Part shown: piece by piece, positions 15,803-32,072 of the stretch
Numbering within the stretch: position 1 is the stretch's first letter
Layout: every line of letters starts with the position of its first letter
Source: Gemmatimonadota bacterium
GTDB taxonomy: Bacteria; Gemmatimonadota; Gemmatimonadetes; Gemmatimonadales; Gemmatimonadaceae
Length of the DNA stretch: 32,096 nucleotides
NCBI GenBank assembly: GCA_003134685.1
Contig: PLCA01000004.1
Location: forward strand, 1 to 32,096
Direction: 5' to 3'
Notes under the pieces: generated by a model
What the model saw: only the letters and a program-made list of their open reading frames with translations
Database searches by the model: none
What the model was told of the DNA's origin: nothing
Translations under genes and position numbers: made by a program

Positions 15803-16900
15803 CTACTTACAGCCGTCCACTTTGTGCGTGTCGAGATGGAGGACGCAGTTGTAGTCGCCGAGCGAGATCGGCACGTCCGCGGTTCCATTGAACGTCACCA
15901 CTACACGCTTGTGAACCGTAGTGGTTTCGACCTGCTTGCCGGTCGAGACTGCCGTGTAATCGACGACCCTTACCGCGACACCCGAGAGCGGGTAGGGATG
16001 CGTAGCGCGCTCGTCGACGAAAGTCACCGCCTTAAGCGTGTCCACCGACAGTCCAGTGTACATGCGTGTCGACAGGTCCTCTTTGTGCGAATTGGTGTCG
16101 GCACTGCTGCCGAACCCGTTCCAAATGCGATTGGGTCCGAGGAAGCCGCTTACCGTTACGTCGCGCAACGAATGACTGACGCTCGTGTTGTTGTCCTTCG
16201 CTTCGCTGCCATCGGTCTTCACGAGATAGTGAATCGACTCCGTCGTACCCTTGATGAATTTCTCCATCGGCTGGCCCGACGCGTCGAGGAACTGATATGA
16301 CTTCACGACTGACTGTCCTGCTTCCGACTTGACGCAGCCGTAGACCAGAGCAACAGCATTGAAGCTGCACGATTCTGGATGGTCGGGTGCTGGTGCAGGT
16401 GTTGGGGGAGGATTCGAAGCGGGCGGCGTCGGCTCTCCCGCCGGAGGAGTGGTCGGCGCTGGCTCTTCCTGCTTGACGCAGATGTAGAGCTTCTGCTCAT
16501 CCGAATACGTGCACTTGAGATGATCGCCGGGGCCCGGCTCCTTCACGCAAAGAAAAATCCCCGGCTGGTTGCCCGCCGTGCAATTGGGCTGTTGCGCCGG
16601 AGGATTTGAGGGAGGCGTCGAGCTCGGAGTCTCGCCATCGAACGCTGGTGCTGACACCGGCGCGAACACGGCGAATGAACCAACTGCCGCCGCTTCGTTC
16701 GCGACCAGGCTTTCCAAATTGCTCGCGATTGCATTCCCCGCGGCCGATGCGATGTCCGACTTGATCGCCGAGTTGAGAGAAGCACTCGAGGAGTTGATTT
16801 GCGAAGGCGCGCCCGGACCCGCCGGATTGTCCCCGCTGCAGGCGATTGCCAGGATCAGCACCCCCGCGAAGGTTATGAAACTGAAAGAACGATTCTGCAT
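15803..16900 (-). CDS. Lipoprotein with repeated CX10CVK motifs and a Pro-rich linker
   Basis: A 365-residue protein. The start is set at ATG 16898-16900, giving the signal MQNRSFSFITFAGVLILAIAC (Cys21). A Ser/Ala-rich helix-like part (about 35-80) is followed by a low-complexity stretch and then three copies of a Cys motif spaced C-x10-C-V-K (Cys 107/118, 130/141 and 178/189). A Pro/Ala-rich linker (about 147-175) lies between the second and third. The remainder (about 196-365) contains YQFLDASGQPMEKF, FLGPNRIWNGFGSS and VVTFNGTADVPI and looks beta-rich. It ends with another pair of cysteines (352 and 364) spaced C-x11-C-K. Each Cys pair could form a small disulfide loop. I recognise no family or catalytic motif. 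Confidence 0.78.
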   Translation of the reverse strand: MQNRSFSFITFAGVLILAIACSGDNPAGPGAPSQINSSSASLNSAIKSDIASAAGNAIASNLESLVANEAAAVGSFAVFAPVSAPAFDGETPSSTPPSNPPAQQPNCTAGNQPGIFLCVKEPGPGDHLKCTYSDEQKLYICVKQEEPAPTTPPAGEPTPPASNPPPTPAPAPDHPESCSFNAVALVYGCVKSEAGQSVVKSYQFLDASGQPMEKFIKGTTESIHYLVKTDGSEAKDNNTSVSHSLRDVTVSGFLGPNRIWNGFGSSADTNSHKEDLSTRMYTGLSVDTLKAVTFVDERATHPYPLSGVAVRVVDYTAVSTGKQVETTTVHKRVVVTFNGTADVPISLGDYNCVLHLDTHKVDGCK

Positions 16901-17007
16901 AAGAGCACCACTGCCTTGGATTGACGGTTTAAGGACGTGGCGTGGAGACCACGCCGATGAGTCCCTCCGAGGCAGACACGAGGCCAAAGCTCAGCAGTAT
17001 CTATAAC

Positions 17008-17020
17008 TGATTGCCAATCA
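17008..17020. promoter_or_regulatory. Palindrome upstream of the Cys-repeat lipoprotein gene
   Basis: A perfect 6+1+6 palindrome, TGATTG-C-CAATCA, about 108 nt before the ATG at 16900, with TATAG right beside it. The symmetric shape fits a dimeric repressor or activator site, but there is only one copy. The surrounding 275-nt gap between this gene and the flotillin gene also has a TTCTGCC/GGCAGAA hairpin at 17071-17092. Confidence 0.25.
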
Positions 17021-17110
17021 ATGGCTTAGCCAGAGGCTACCGAGGCGTTAGCGACGTGGCCAAGGCCGGATTCTGCCAAGCCTGAGGCAGAACGCAATGC
17101 GAAAAACGAA

Positions 17111-17147
17111 TCGGGCGGCCTCAACATTTGGTGTTCGGACCGCCCGA
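17111..17147 (-). terminator. Rho-independent terminator of the nfeD-flotillin unit
   Basis: TCGGGCGG (17111-17118) pairs with CCGCCCGA (17140-17147), with further pairing inside, including AACA/TGTT. On the minus strand the stem is followed by TTCGTTTTTCG. It lies 29 nt beyond the flotillin stop. Confidence 0.82.
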
Positions 17148-17175
17148 GTCGAAGCTGGCCATCCTTCGCGGGAGC

Positions 17176-18597
17176 TTACCGGAAGCCGGTTTTCGCGGGT
17201 GGGACGGGCGGCGGCGACAGCGGCGCCTTTGCGGCCGGCGCGGATTCCCTGCCGTTTTCGCGCGACGCATCCACCTTGTCCCGACCGCTTTCAGGTGGCT
17301 GAAGCATGCCGCTTCCGGCCACGAGCTGCGCCGCAAGCACCGTCTGAATCACACTGGTGATATTGCTCGTCGCCGACTGAGCTGCACCACCCTCCGCTGA
17401 ATCCCCTGAGATTGTTACCAGCCGCGCCTTTGACAGTGCCTCGGCGATCATAGGAGCGATTTGCGGAATCATCTCGATCTGACGGTAGCGGAAGTAACTC
17501 TCGCCGCCGGATTTGATCGCTTCATTCACTTTCTGAATGCTTTCGGCGTTGGCCTGCGCGACGGTGGTGATGCGAATTGCTTCTGCGTTGGCGCGGGCTT
17601 CCGCGTCGATGCGCATCCGCTCCGCGTCCGCGCGCGCCTGCGCGATCTGCGTCGCCTCGAGCTCAGCGACACGCTGAATGCCGAGCGCCGTCTGCTTCTT
17701 CGCCTCCGCTTCGGCGATGAGCGCAGCATTGGCCGCCTTCGTCTGCTCCAGCTCTCGCTGCTTGTCCGAGATTACGCGCTCGGCTTCGAGCTGCGCGTCC
17801 TTGGCCCGGCGCGCCTGCTGCGCTGTCACGATGTCGGCGTTCGCCTGTGCTTCCGCCGCCGATTGTCTCCGGCGCGACTCGGCCACCTCGGACTGGACGA
17901 CCTTGATGTTGAGCGAGTTGAACGTGAGGCCGAGGTCGGTCAGCTCTCTCGAGCACGCCTTCCGGATGATCACCGCGAGCGGATCGTCGTCGTCTTCCAT
18001 TCCCTGAAGCGCTACCTCGGCGGCACGCGTCATACCCGCCGGATGGGTTGGCGCGACCACGGCCCCGGTGCTTTGACTGGAGCCAGCGCCTAACGCCGGC
18101 GTTTGACCTCCAGAGTAGAGCTGAGGAGCGGTCTTGGCCGAGAATAGCTGATCGTGGGTAAGGAGGTTGATCGCTCTACGGGCCGAGCTGGAAAGAAGAT
18201 CGATGAGAATGTTCGCCTGGTCCGCCTGATCCTTGGAAAAGAACCGGTTCGCCGCGGTCTTGATCAGGATGTCGGTGTCGCCCACGGAAACGATCGCGCT
18301 CGCCAGAATGCGAACCTTGATCGGCTGCGGAGTTCCGTTGCGGTCGAGATCCGCCGTCTGGTCAGTGATGTCCAGATCGACGTTGATCGCCTTACTGGAA
18401 AGAGTTGTACCGGTAGTGAGGAGGGGTACCTCCTTCGACTTCCCCGGGCCGCGATAGATAACGGTGCGCCCCTGCACCCAGCTCACCATCCGAATCGTTC
18501 CCGCTTCGACGTTACGGAGGAACGAAGAGACAATGAGCGGAATTACTCCGAGCACTCCGACCAGGACGGCCGCGATAATGATCAACATTTGTGTCAT
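17176..18597 (-). CDS. Flotillin-like SPFH/band 7 membrane protein
   Basis: A 473-residue protein with an N-terminal membrane segment (about 4-26), an SPFH domain (about 28-240) beginning FLRNVEAGTIRMVSWVQGRT, and a long charged coiled coil (about 245-365) rich in Ala/Glu/Arg with repeats such as ADAERMRIDAEARANAEAI. The tail is Pro-rich and probably disordered. Bacterial flotillins assemble into membrane-associated oligomers that organise membrane domains and affect secretion and envelope stress. The insert around 160-200 (Gly/Ser/Thr-rich, then EDDDDPLAV) is a low-complexity loop within the SPFH region. The gene begins 15 nt after an NfeD-like gene, the usual NfeD-flotillin pairing. An AAGGA motif lies about 9 nt before the ATG. 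Confidence 0.92.
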   Translation of the reverse strand: MTQMLIIIAAVLVGVLGVIPLIVSSFLRNVEAGTIRMVSWVQGRTVIYRGPGKSKEVPLLTTGTTLSSKAINVDLDITDQTADLDRNGTPQPIKVRILASAIVSVGDTDILIKTAANRFFSKDQADQANILIDLLSSSARRAINLLTHDQLFSAKTAPQLYSGGQTPALGAGSSQSTGAVVAPTHPAGMTRAAEVALQGMEDDDDPLAVIIRKACSRELTDLGLTFNSLNIKVVQSEVAESRRRQSAAEAQANADIVTAQQARRAKDAQLEAERVISDKQRELEQTKAANAALIAEAEAKKQTALGIQRVAELEATQIAQARADAERMRIDAEARANAEAIRITTVAQANAESIQKVNEAIKSGGESYFRYRQIEMIPQIAPMIAEALSKARLVTISGDSAEGGAAQSATSNITSVIQTVLAAQLVAGSGMLQPPESGRDKVDASRENGRESAPAAKAPLSPPPVPPAKTGFR

Positions 18598-18612
18598 CTG
18601 AGTCTGTTCCTT

Positions 18613-19365
18613 TTATTGGCGGTCGGCGTCGCGCGAATCGGCCTCACCGAGACCGATTCGCGACACCGTACAACGATTGCGCATATCATCGACTTCCTCG
18701 ATACGGACGATATCACCGGCGCGGATTCGAACCCCAGCGGCGTGCTCGTCAGTCAGTTGGGTACCGAGCACCTGTACTACTTCGCCGCCCAGCTCCACCG
18801 AAATCAATCCATTGCCATTGGCATCGAATCCCGTCACTGCCCGCCCTTCCGACATGAGCGCTGATTCGAGCGTCTGCGCAGGTTGGGACTCGAATCGGAA
18901 AAGCGAGTTGAAGATCGGACGCACAACGAACGATTCGAATGCCAGGCCGCCCGCCAACGCCACCGGCAGTGCGAGAAATGGTCCGATCAGCCTCTCGGCG
19001 ATCAGACCCGTAGCGCCGAACCCAACCAGGACGTTGAACAGCACGCGCGGAGAAAACCACGACAACAGGTGATACTTCCACCAATCAGCACCGTGCAGCT
19101 CGGTGAGCGTACCGTGACCGAACGCGACTGCCTGATGCTCAATGTGATAGGGCTTGCCCCCTATGTGCTCGACAGTATGCTGGGGCGCGTGACCGGTACC
19201 GTGCGGCGGCGCGATGGGGTGTCCGTGCGACCCGATGCCGTGCATCTCGTGGCCGCTCGTGTCGTGGCTGTGATGTGCGCCACCGTGGCTGCTCGCAAAA
19301 CCGAGGAAGGCCATGGCAGCCATACCAGCGGCTCCGAGAACCACACAGAAGATGTATAGGTCCAT
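18613..19365 (-). CDS. NfeD-like membrane protein with His-rich segment
   Basis: A 250-residue protein, first gene of the pair with flotillin. It has an N-terminal hydrophobic segment (about 1-24) and a segment (about 27-95) packed with histidines, for example GAHHSHDTSGHEMHGIGSHG. Further hydrophobic segments (about 107-155) include VLFNVLVGFGATGLIAERLI and LALPVALAGGLAFESFVV. A C-terminal OB-fold-like part (about 170-245) has EGRAVTGFDANGNGLISVEL and RAGDIVRIEEVDD, typical of NfeD proteins. NfeD proteins partner flotillins in membrane assemblies. The His-rich part may bind a metal ion; that is inference. The start ATG has no strong ribosome site. The naming rests on the OB-like end and gene pairing. 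Confidence 0.82.
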   Translation of the reverse strand: MDLYIFCVVLGAAGMAAMAFLGFASSHGGAHHSHDTSGHEMHGIGSHGHPIAPPHGTGHAPQHTVEHIGGKPYHIEHQAVAFGHGTLTELHGADWWKYHLLSWFSPRVLFNVLVGFGATGLIAERLIGPFLALPVALAGGLAFESFVVRPIFNSLFRFESQPAQTLESALMSEGRAVTGFDANGNGLISVELGGEVVQVLGTQLTDEHAAGVRIRAGDIVRIEEVDDMRNRCTVSRIGLGEADSRDADRQ

Positions 19366-19384
19366 CTATATGAATGTAGGGAAA

Positions 19385-19409
19385 TCGTCCGCGGAAAAAC
19401 CGCGGACGA
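19385..19409. other. Hairpin in the nfeD leader
   Basis: TCGTCCGCGG (19385-19394) and CCGCGGACGA (19400-19409) form a perfect 10-bp stem with an AAAAA loop, 20 nt upstream of the nfeD-like start codon. No T-run follows directly on the minus strand. It could be a leader structure or a backup terminator after rpoC. Confidence 0.5.
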
Positions 19410-19436
19410 ACCTCTCCTGATAACCGGCACAAGCAA

Positions 19437-19475
19437 AACATCCCCGCAACGAATCAGCTCCGTCACGGGGATGTT
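19437..19475 (-). terminator. Candidate terminator of the rpoBC operon
   Basis: AACATCCCCG (19437-19446) pairs perfectly with CGGGGATGTT (19466-19475), with a 19-nt loop. On the minus strand the stem runs straight into TTTTGCTTG. It lies about 90 nt past the rpoC stop. The loop is long for a rho-independent terminator, hence moderate confidence. Confidence 0.65.
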
Positions 19476-19563
19476 GTCAGTGTTGCATCTGCTTCGCAAT
19501 CCGCCGGCGAGTTGGGGCTATGGATCAGCCCTCAAGCCGACAGCGAGCGCTGGCACGATTCCG

Positions 19564-23871
<4,308 letters not shown>

Positions 23872-23874
23872 TAG

Positions 23875-28476
<4,602 letters not shown>

Positions 28477-28662
28477 GGATCACCTACAGGCGCAAATAGC
28501 CCCGCCCCCGTCTGCCGCGAAATTTTCGCGGATCCGGAGCGGAGCGACTTCAAAACTTCAGTTGTGGTACGAGCGGTTGGTCTTGGATTCATCATCGTCG
28601 CAGTGAGAGTAACGGCGCGGGTCGGGCGGAGAGGGCGAGCCGTCTCCGTCGACCCAGCAGTG
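28477..28662 (-). promoter_or_regulatory. rplL-rpoB intergenic region with hairpin
   Basis: The 186-nt gap is where many bacteria partially stop or process the transcript between ribosomal-protein and polymerase genes. Here the clearest structure is CCGCGAA-ATT-TTCGCGG (28515-28531), a 7-bp hairpin without a T-run, about 40 nt before rpoB. It may mark processing; no promoter motif is convincing. Confidence 0.4.
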
Positions 28663-29061
28663 TTACTTCACTTCGACGGCTGCTCCCTGCTCCTCGAGCT
28701 TGGCTTTCATGGCTGCTGCCTCATCCTTCGTCACGCCCGCTTTCACGACGCTTGGCGCGCTGTCAACGAGATCCTTCGCTTCCTTGAGTCCCAGGCCGGT
28801 CAGCTCGCGCACGACCTTGATGACCTGGATCTTCTTGGCACCGGCTTCCTTGAGCGTCACCGCGAACTCGGTCTGCTCTTCGGCCACCGCGGCCGCACCA
28901 GCACCAGCGCCACCGCCTGCTGGAGCCGCGCCGACTGGCGCCGCTGAGATCGTAACGTTGAACTTGGTCTTGAAAGCCTCGACGAGCTCGGACAGCTCGA
29001 GGACCGTCATGCTGCTGATTGCCTCGAGAATGTCGTCCTTGCTCATTGTTGCGTTTGCCAT
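28663..29061 (-). CDS. rplL: 50S ribosomal protein L7/L12
   Basis: A 132-residue protein, the stalk protein that recruits translation GTPases. The N-terminal dimerisation helices ([20 protein letters not shown]), an Ala/Gly-rich hinge (about 40-60, [19 protein letters not shown]) and the C-terminal domain ([20 protein letters not shown] to the end) are all present. It starts with GGGAGA 9 nt upstream and lies 23 nt after rplJ. Confidence 0.98.
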   Translation of the reverse strand: MANATMSKDDILEAISSMTVLELSELVEAFKTKFNVTISAAPVGAAPAGGGAGAGAAAVAEEQTEFAVTLKEAGAKKIQVIKVVRELTGLGLKEAKDLVDSAPSVVKAGVTKDEAAAMKAKLEEQGAAVEVK

Positions 29062-29084
29062 TGCTGTTGTTCTCCCGGGAAAAA

Positions 29085-29600
29085 TTAGGCGCCTTCGCGC
29101 TGTGACTTGAGCGCGTCGAGCGCGCCTGCAAACATGTAAAGAAGCCCGTTGAGCGCGCCCACGAAGGCGGCCATCGGTGACTGCATACCGGCTGCGAAAT
29201 CGGCCAGCATCTGCTCGCGAGACGGAAGCGATGCCATCCGCTTCAGCTGCGCATTGTTTATCGCCTTGCCCTGGAGCATCCCACCCTTCATGGCGGGCTT
29301 GTCCTCGTTTTCCTTCGCGAATTCGGTGAGCAGCCTGGCGGCGGTAACCGGATCCTTTCCGACCACGAGGCCGGTGGGACCCTTCAGTTTTTCGCCGACG
29401 AGACCGCTCTCGTTAACCGCACGGAGCGCCAGCGTGTTCTTGATGACCACGTAGTCGATGCCCGCTCTCTTGAGCCGGCGGCGAAGCTCGGTCATCCGCT
29501 TGACGTTGAGTCCCGTGAAATCCGTATAGTAGAGCGACTGAGCATTTGTCAGTTTCTTGGACAAATCGGCAACGATTTGTTCTTTCTCTGCTTTTTTCAT
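29085..29600 (-). CDS. rplJ: 50S ribosomal protein L10
   Basis: A 171-residue protein that holds the L7/L12 dimers on the ribosome. The N-terminal block [40 protein letters not shown] and [12 protein letters not shown], and a C-terminal helix for L7/L12 binding ([21 protein letters not shown]), are visible. The frame is open further upstream, but the start is placed at the ATG at 29598-29600. It shares 4 nt with the rplA stop (ATGA), so the genes are translationally coupled. This leaves no room for a free-standing L10 leader directly upstream. Confidence 0.97.
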   Translation of the reverse strand: MKKAEKEQIVADLSKKLTNAQSLYYTDFTGLNVKRMTELRRRLKRAGIDYVVIKNTLALRAVNESGLVGEKLKGPTGLVVGKDPVTAARLLTEFAKENEDKPAMKGGMLQGKAINNAQLKRMASLPSREQMLADFAAGMQSPMAAFVGALNGLLYMFAGALDALKSQREGA

Positions 29601-30304
29601 CGCTCGGTACCGGTGGTGCGATAGGGGGTGATGTCGATGTTGACGCCTGGCCCCATCGAGCTGGAGATAGCGACGTTGCGGATGTAGACGCCCTTCGAAG
29701 TTGACGGCTTCGAGCGGACGATCTGATCCATGAACGCCGTGAAATTCGACTCCAGAGCCTCGGGAGCGAACGAGACCTTGCCGATCGCGGCGTGGACGTT
29801 CCCCGCCTTGTCGACGCGGTACTCGATCTTGCCGGCCTTCGTCTCTTTGACCGCGCGGGTCACGTCGAACGTGACCGTGCCGGCCTTCGGGTTTGGCATC
29901 AGTCCGCGCGGACCGAGGATCCGTCCGAGCGCTCCGAGCTGACCCATCTGGTCGGGAGTGGCGATGAGGACGTCGAAATCCATCCAATTTTCCTTGATCT
30001 TCGCGATGTACTCGGTGCCGACGTAATCGGCGCCCGCCGCTTCCGCCTCGCGCGCCTTGTCGCCGGCGGCGATGACGAGCACGCGCACCGTCTTCCCGGT
30101 GCCCGCTGGGAGGACGACGGTTCCGCGCACCGCCTGATCGGCGTGCTTGGGATCGACGCCCAGGCGGACCGCTATTTCCACGGTCTCATCGAACTTCGCG
30201 AAGGCTGCCGACTTCACGAGGTCTATTGCCTGCCGGGGCGCATACCGCGTCTCGGGGTTTCGCTTCTCGGCGGCGACCTTGTACTTCTTGCTGTGTGTCT
30301 TCAT
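29597..30304 (-). CDS. rplA: 50S ribosomal protein L1
   Basis: A 235-residue protein of the mobile L1 stalk, which helps release deacylated tRNA. Family blocks: [20 protein letters not shown], the [17 protein letters not shown] loop, [19 protein letters not shown] and the C-terminal [16 protein letters not shown]. The ATG overlaps the rplK stop by one base (TGATG). In the L11 operon L1 usually also represses its own mRNA; see the leader structure upstream of rplK. Confidence 0.98.
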   Translation of the reverse strand: MKTHSKKYKVAAEKRNPETRYAPRQAIDLVKSAAFAKFDETVEIAVRLGVDPKHADQAVRGTVVLPAGTGKTVRVLVIAAGDKAREAEAAGADYVGTEYIAKIKENWMDFDVLIATPDQMGQLGALGRILGPRGLMPNPKAGTVTFDVTRAVKETKAGKIEYRVDKAGNVHAAIGKVSFAPEALESNFTAFMDQIVRSKPSTSKGVYIRNVAISSSMGPGVNIDITPYRTTGTER

Positions 30305-30726
30305 CAGTCCTTCACCTCGATGCCCATGGAGCGGGCGGCGCCGGCGACCATCGACATTGCCGACTCGATGGTGTCGCAGTTCAGGTCGGGGAGCTTGATC
30401 TCCGCGATTTTCCTGACCTGCGCCTTGGTGACGGAACCGACCTTGATGCGGTTCGGGGTGCCGGAGCCCTTTTCAACTCCCGCTTCCTTCTTCAGCAGGA
30501 CGGCCGCGGGCGGCGTCTTGGTGATGAAGGTGAAGGATTTGTCGCCGTAGATGGTGATCTCGACCGGGAGAATCGTATCCTGGCCCTGCGTGCGAGCGTT
30601 GAACTCTTTGCAGAAGGCCATGATGTTGATTCCCTGCGGGCCGAGTGCCGTTCCCACGGGGGGTGCCGGGTTCGCCTTGCCTGCAGGGATCTGCAGCTTG
30701 ACGAAGCCAACTACCTTTTTTGCCAT
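30304..30726 (-). CDS. rplK: 50S ribosomal protein L11
   Basis: A 140-residue protein of the GTPase-associated centre. The N-terminal block [20 protein letters not shown] and the rRNA-binding C-terminal part ([34 protein letters not shown]) are clear. A strong GAGGAG stands 4 nt before the ATG, the best ribosome site in this block. The gene follows nusG after 287 nt and starts a tightly packed rplK-A-J-L group. Confidence 0.98.
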   Translation of the reverse strand: MAKKVVGFVKLQIPAGKANPAPPVGTALGPQGINIMAFCKEFNARTQGQDTILPVEITIYGDKSFTFITKTPPAAVLLKKEAGVEKGSGTPNRIKVGSVTKAQVRKIAEIKLPDLNCDTIESAMSMVAGAARSMGIEVKD

Positions 30727-30747
30727 GATACTCCTCAGATGTTCCTA

Positions 30748-30782
30748 GTCGCGTGGCCCCAGTGTATGGGCTCGCGTCCGAC
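30748..30782 (-). promoter_or_regulatory. Possible L1-binding hairpin in the rplK leader
   Basis: On the minus strand GTCG...CGAC (outer) and GCCC...GGGC (inner) can pair around ATACACTG, about 22-57 nt before the rplK start. In other bacteria L1 represses the L11-L1 mRNA by binding a leader structure close to rplK. I see the pairing; the L1-binding role is inference, and the stem has internal mismatches. Confidence 0.3.
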
Positions 30783-30885
30783 TCCCACGGTGTGATTAGA
30801 GTCGTTGTGGTATCCGACTGTGCGCTCCTCGCCTCATCGGCCGCCCCGCGCAAGGGCCATCACCTGCGGCGGGAGTAACGCCGCT

Positions 30886-30942
30886 GTGACTTCGGATCTT
30901 CAGCTTATTTAGCGCGGGGATCCTGGACCCGCGTCCTTCAGT
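30886..30942 (-). other. Hairpin region in the nusG-rplK gap
   Basis: CGCGGG (about 30914-30919) and CCCGCG (about 30929-30934) pair around GATCCTGGA. The 287-nt gap (30727-31013) carries this hairpin and the leader structure near rplK. A -10-like TAAATA lies nearby, but no good -35 box is seen, so I cannot place a promoter. Confidence 0.3.
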
Positions 30943-31013
30943 TTTGTTTGCATCGCAGCCCAAACCGCGGCCATTCCGGTGCAGCCTGTAAAATTAAACT
31001 GTTACCCGCCGAT

Positions 31014-31571
31014 TTAGTACCCCTTCAACTGCAAATAATCCAATTCGACGCTGGTGGGCCGTCCGAACAGTGAAACCGAGACCCTGACCTTGCCCTTGTC
31101 GGGCAGAACTTCCTCGACGGTGCCGTTAAAGTCGGTAAACGGCCCTTCCGTGATCGCCACAGCCTGGCCAACCAGGAACGGGATCTCCTCCTTCACTTCG
31201 ACCGGCACCGAGTCGTCCGCGACTCCAAGGAGGCGGTTCACCTCTTCGGGGCGGAGGGGCTGCGGGAGCCGCTCGTGGCCGACGAACTTGATCACGCCCT
31301 GGATTCCGTTGACGGCGTGCGCCGTCTCCTGGTCCATAACCATCTCGACCAGTACGTAGCCGGGATAGATCTTCCGCTCGACGTTCACCTTCTTGCCGTT
31401 CTTGATCTCGACCGCTTCCTGGGTCGGAACGAGCGCCTGACGGATCGCTCGCTCCTCGGCCGGGCGCGGATCGGCGTCGATCCGGCGCTGAAGCAGCGAG
31501 CGGACCTTGTTCTCATGCCCGGAGGTCGTCTGGATCGCGTACCAGCGGTGGTCAGCGGTTGTCACGATCAT
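31014..31571 (-). CDS. nusG: Transcription termination/antitermination factor NusG
   Basis: A 185-residue protein that binds RNA polymerase and links it to Rho, or to the ribosome through S10. The NGN domain (about 8-115) has WYAIQTTSGHENKVRSLLQR and KIYPGYVLVEM. The KOW domain (about 130-185) has VGQAVAITEGPFTDFNGTVE, VSVSLFGRPTSVELDYLQL. It overlaps the secE stop by 4 nt (ATGA), consistent with coupling. Confidence 0.98.
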   Translation of the reverse strand: MIVTTADHRWYAIQTTSGHENKVRSLLQRRIDADPRPAEERAIRQALVPTQEAVEIKNGKKVNVERKIYPGYVLVEMVMDQETAHAVNGIQGVIKFVGHERLPQPLRPEEVNRLLGVADDSVPVEVKEEIPFLVGQAVAITEGPFTDFNGTVEEVLPDKGKVRVSVSLFGRPTSVELDYLQLKGY

Positions 31572-31801
31572 CGTCTCGAGAATAGAGATGGAATGCCCTG
31601 TACGAGAATGAGCTGGAGAATGAGGTCGATCGCCCCGATTACGGCGCCGAGGAAGAGCACGAAGATGATGATCTTGATCGTCGTGTCCTTCAGCTGCGAG
31701 CGGTCGGGCCAGGTGACCTTCCGCATCTCGTCCTGCACCTCGTGATTGAGCTGCATCACGCGGCCAAGAAAGTTTTTGCGCTCGACAACTTCAACGGCCA
31801 T
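31568..31801 (-). CDS. secE: Preprotein translocase subunit SecE
   Basis: A 77-residue single-spanning SecE that stabilises SecY in the translocon. The N-terminal amphipathic part includes VQDEMRKVTWPDRSQLKDTT, the family hallmark, followed by one transmembrane helix (about 43-66). The short form, with one helix, is usual outside the gamma-proteobacteria. It lies 37 nt after rpmG and is overlapped by nusG, the standard pairing. Confidence 0.97.
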   Translation of the reverse strand: MAVEVVERKNFLGRVMQLNHEVQDEMRKVTWPDRSQLKDTTIKIIIFVLFLGAVIGAIDLILQLILVQGIPSLFSRR

Positions 31802-31838
31802 TACTTAGTACCCGCGCACAGAACGGTTTCAGGCGGCA

Positions 31839-31991
31839 TTATTTGGTTTCCTTGTGCAGCTTGTGCGCGTTGCAGCGGGGGCAGTACTTCTTCCACTCGA
31901 CGCGCTCGGGGTGCAGGCGCTTGTTCTTGTCGGTGAAATAGTTGCGATTCTTACAGACCTCGCACGCAAGAATGATTTTTTCGCGGGGCAT
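31839..31991 (-). CDS. rpmG: 50S ribosomal protein L33, zinc-ribbon form
   Basis: A 50-residue gene (stop TAA at 31839-31841) on the minus strand. The protein starts [20 protein letters not shown] and ends HKLHKETK. Cysteines 10, 13, 37 and 40 (CEVC and CPRC) are the four ligands of the zinc-containing L33 type. It lies between tuf (81 nt) and secE (37 nt), as in many bacteria. A paralog without the cysteines may exist elsewhere in the genome; that cannot be judged here. Confidence 0.96.
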   Translation of the reverse strand: MPREKIILACEVCKNRNYFTDKNKRLHPERVEWKKYCPRCNAHKLHKETK

Positions 31992-32041
31992 TGTTCAGTC
32001 CTTATGACTTCAACGGTAGGTACTTCTTTATTCTAACGGGG

Positions 32042-32063
32042 TCACTCCGCCAAAGCGGAGTGA
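32042..32063. terminator. Hairpin between tuf and rpmG
   Basis: TCACTCCGC (32042-32050) and GCGGAGTGA (32055-32063) form a perfect 9-bp stem with a CAAA loop, 9 nt past the tuf stop. No T-run follows on the minus strand, so it may act as an attenuator, as a processing or stability element, or not at all. Confidence 0.5.
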
Positions 32064-32072
32064 GCCATCTCG

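Noticed and set aside
31992-32072. A tRNA-Trp gene between tuf and rpmG/secE
   Set aside because: The gap is 81 nt. It holds a simple 9-bp hairpin and no cloverleaf arms.
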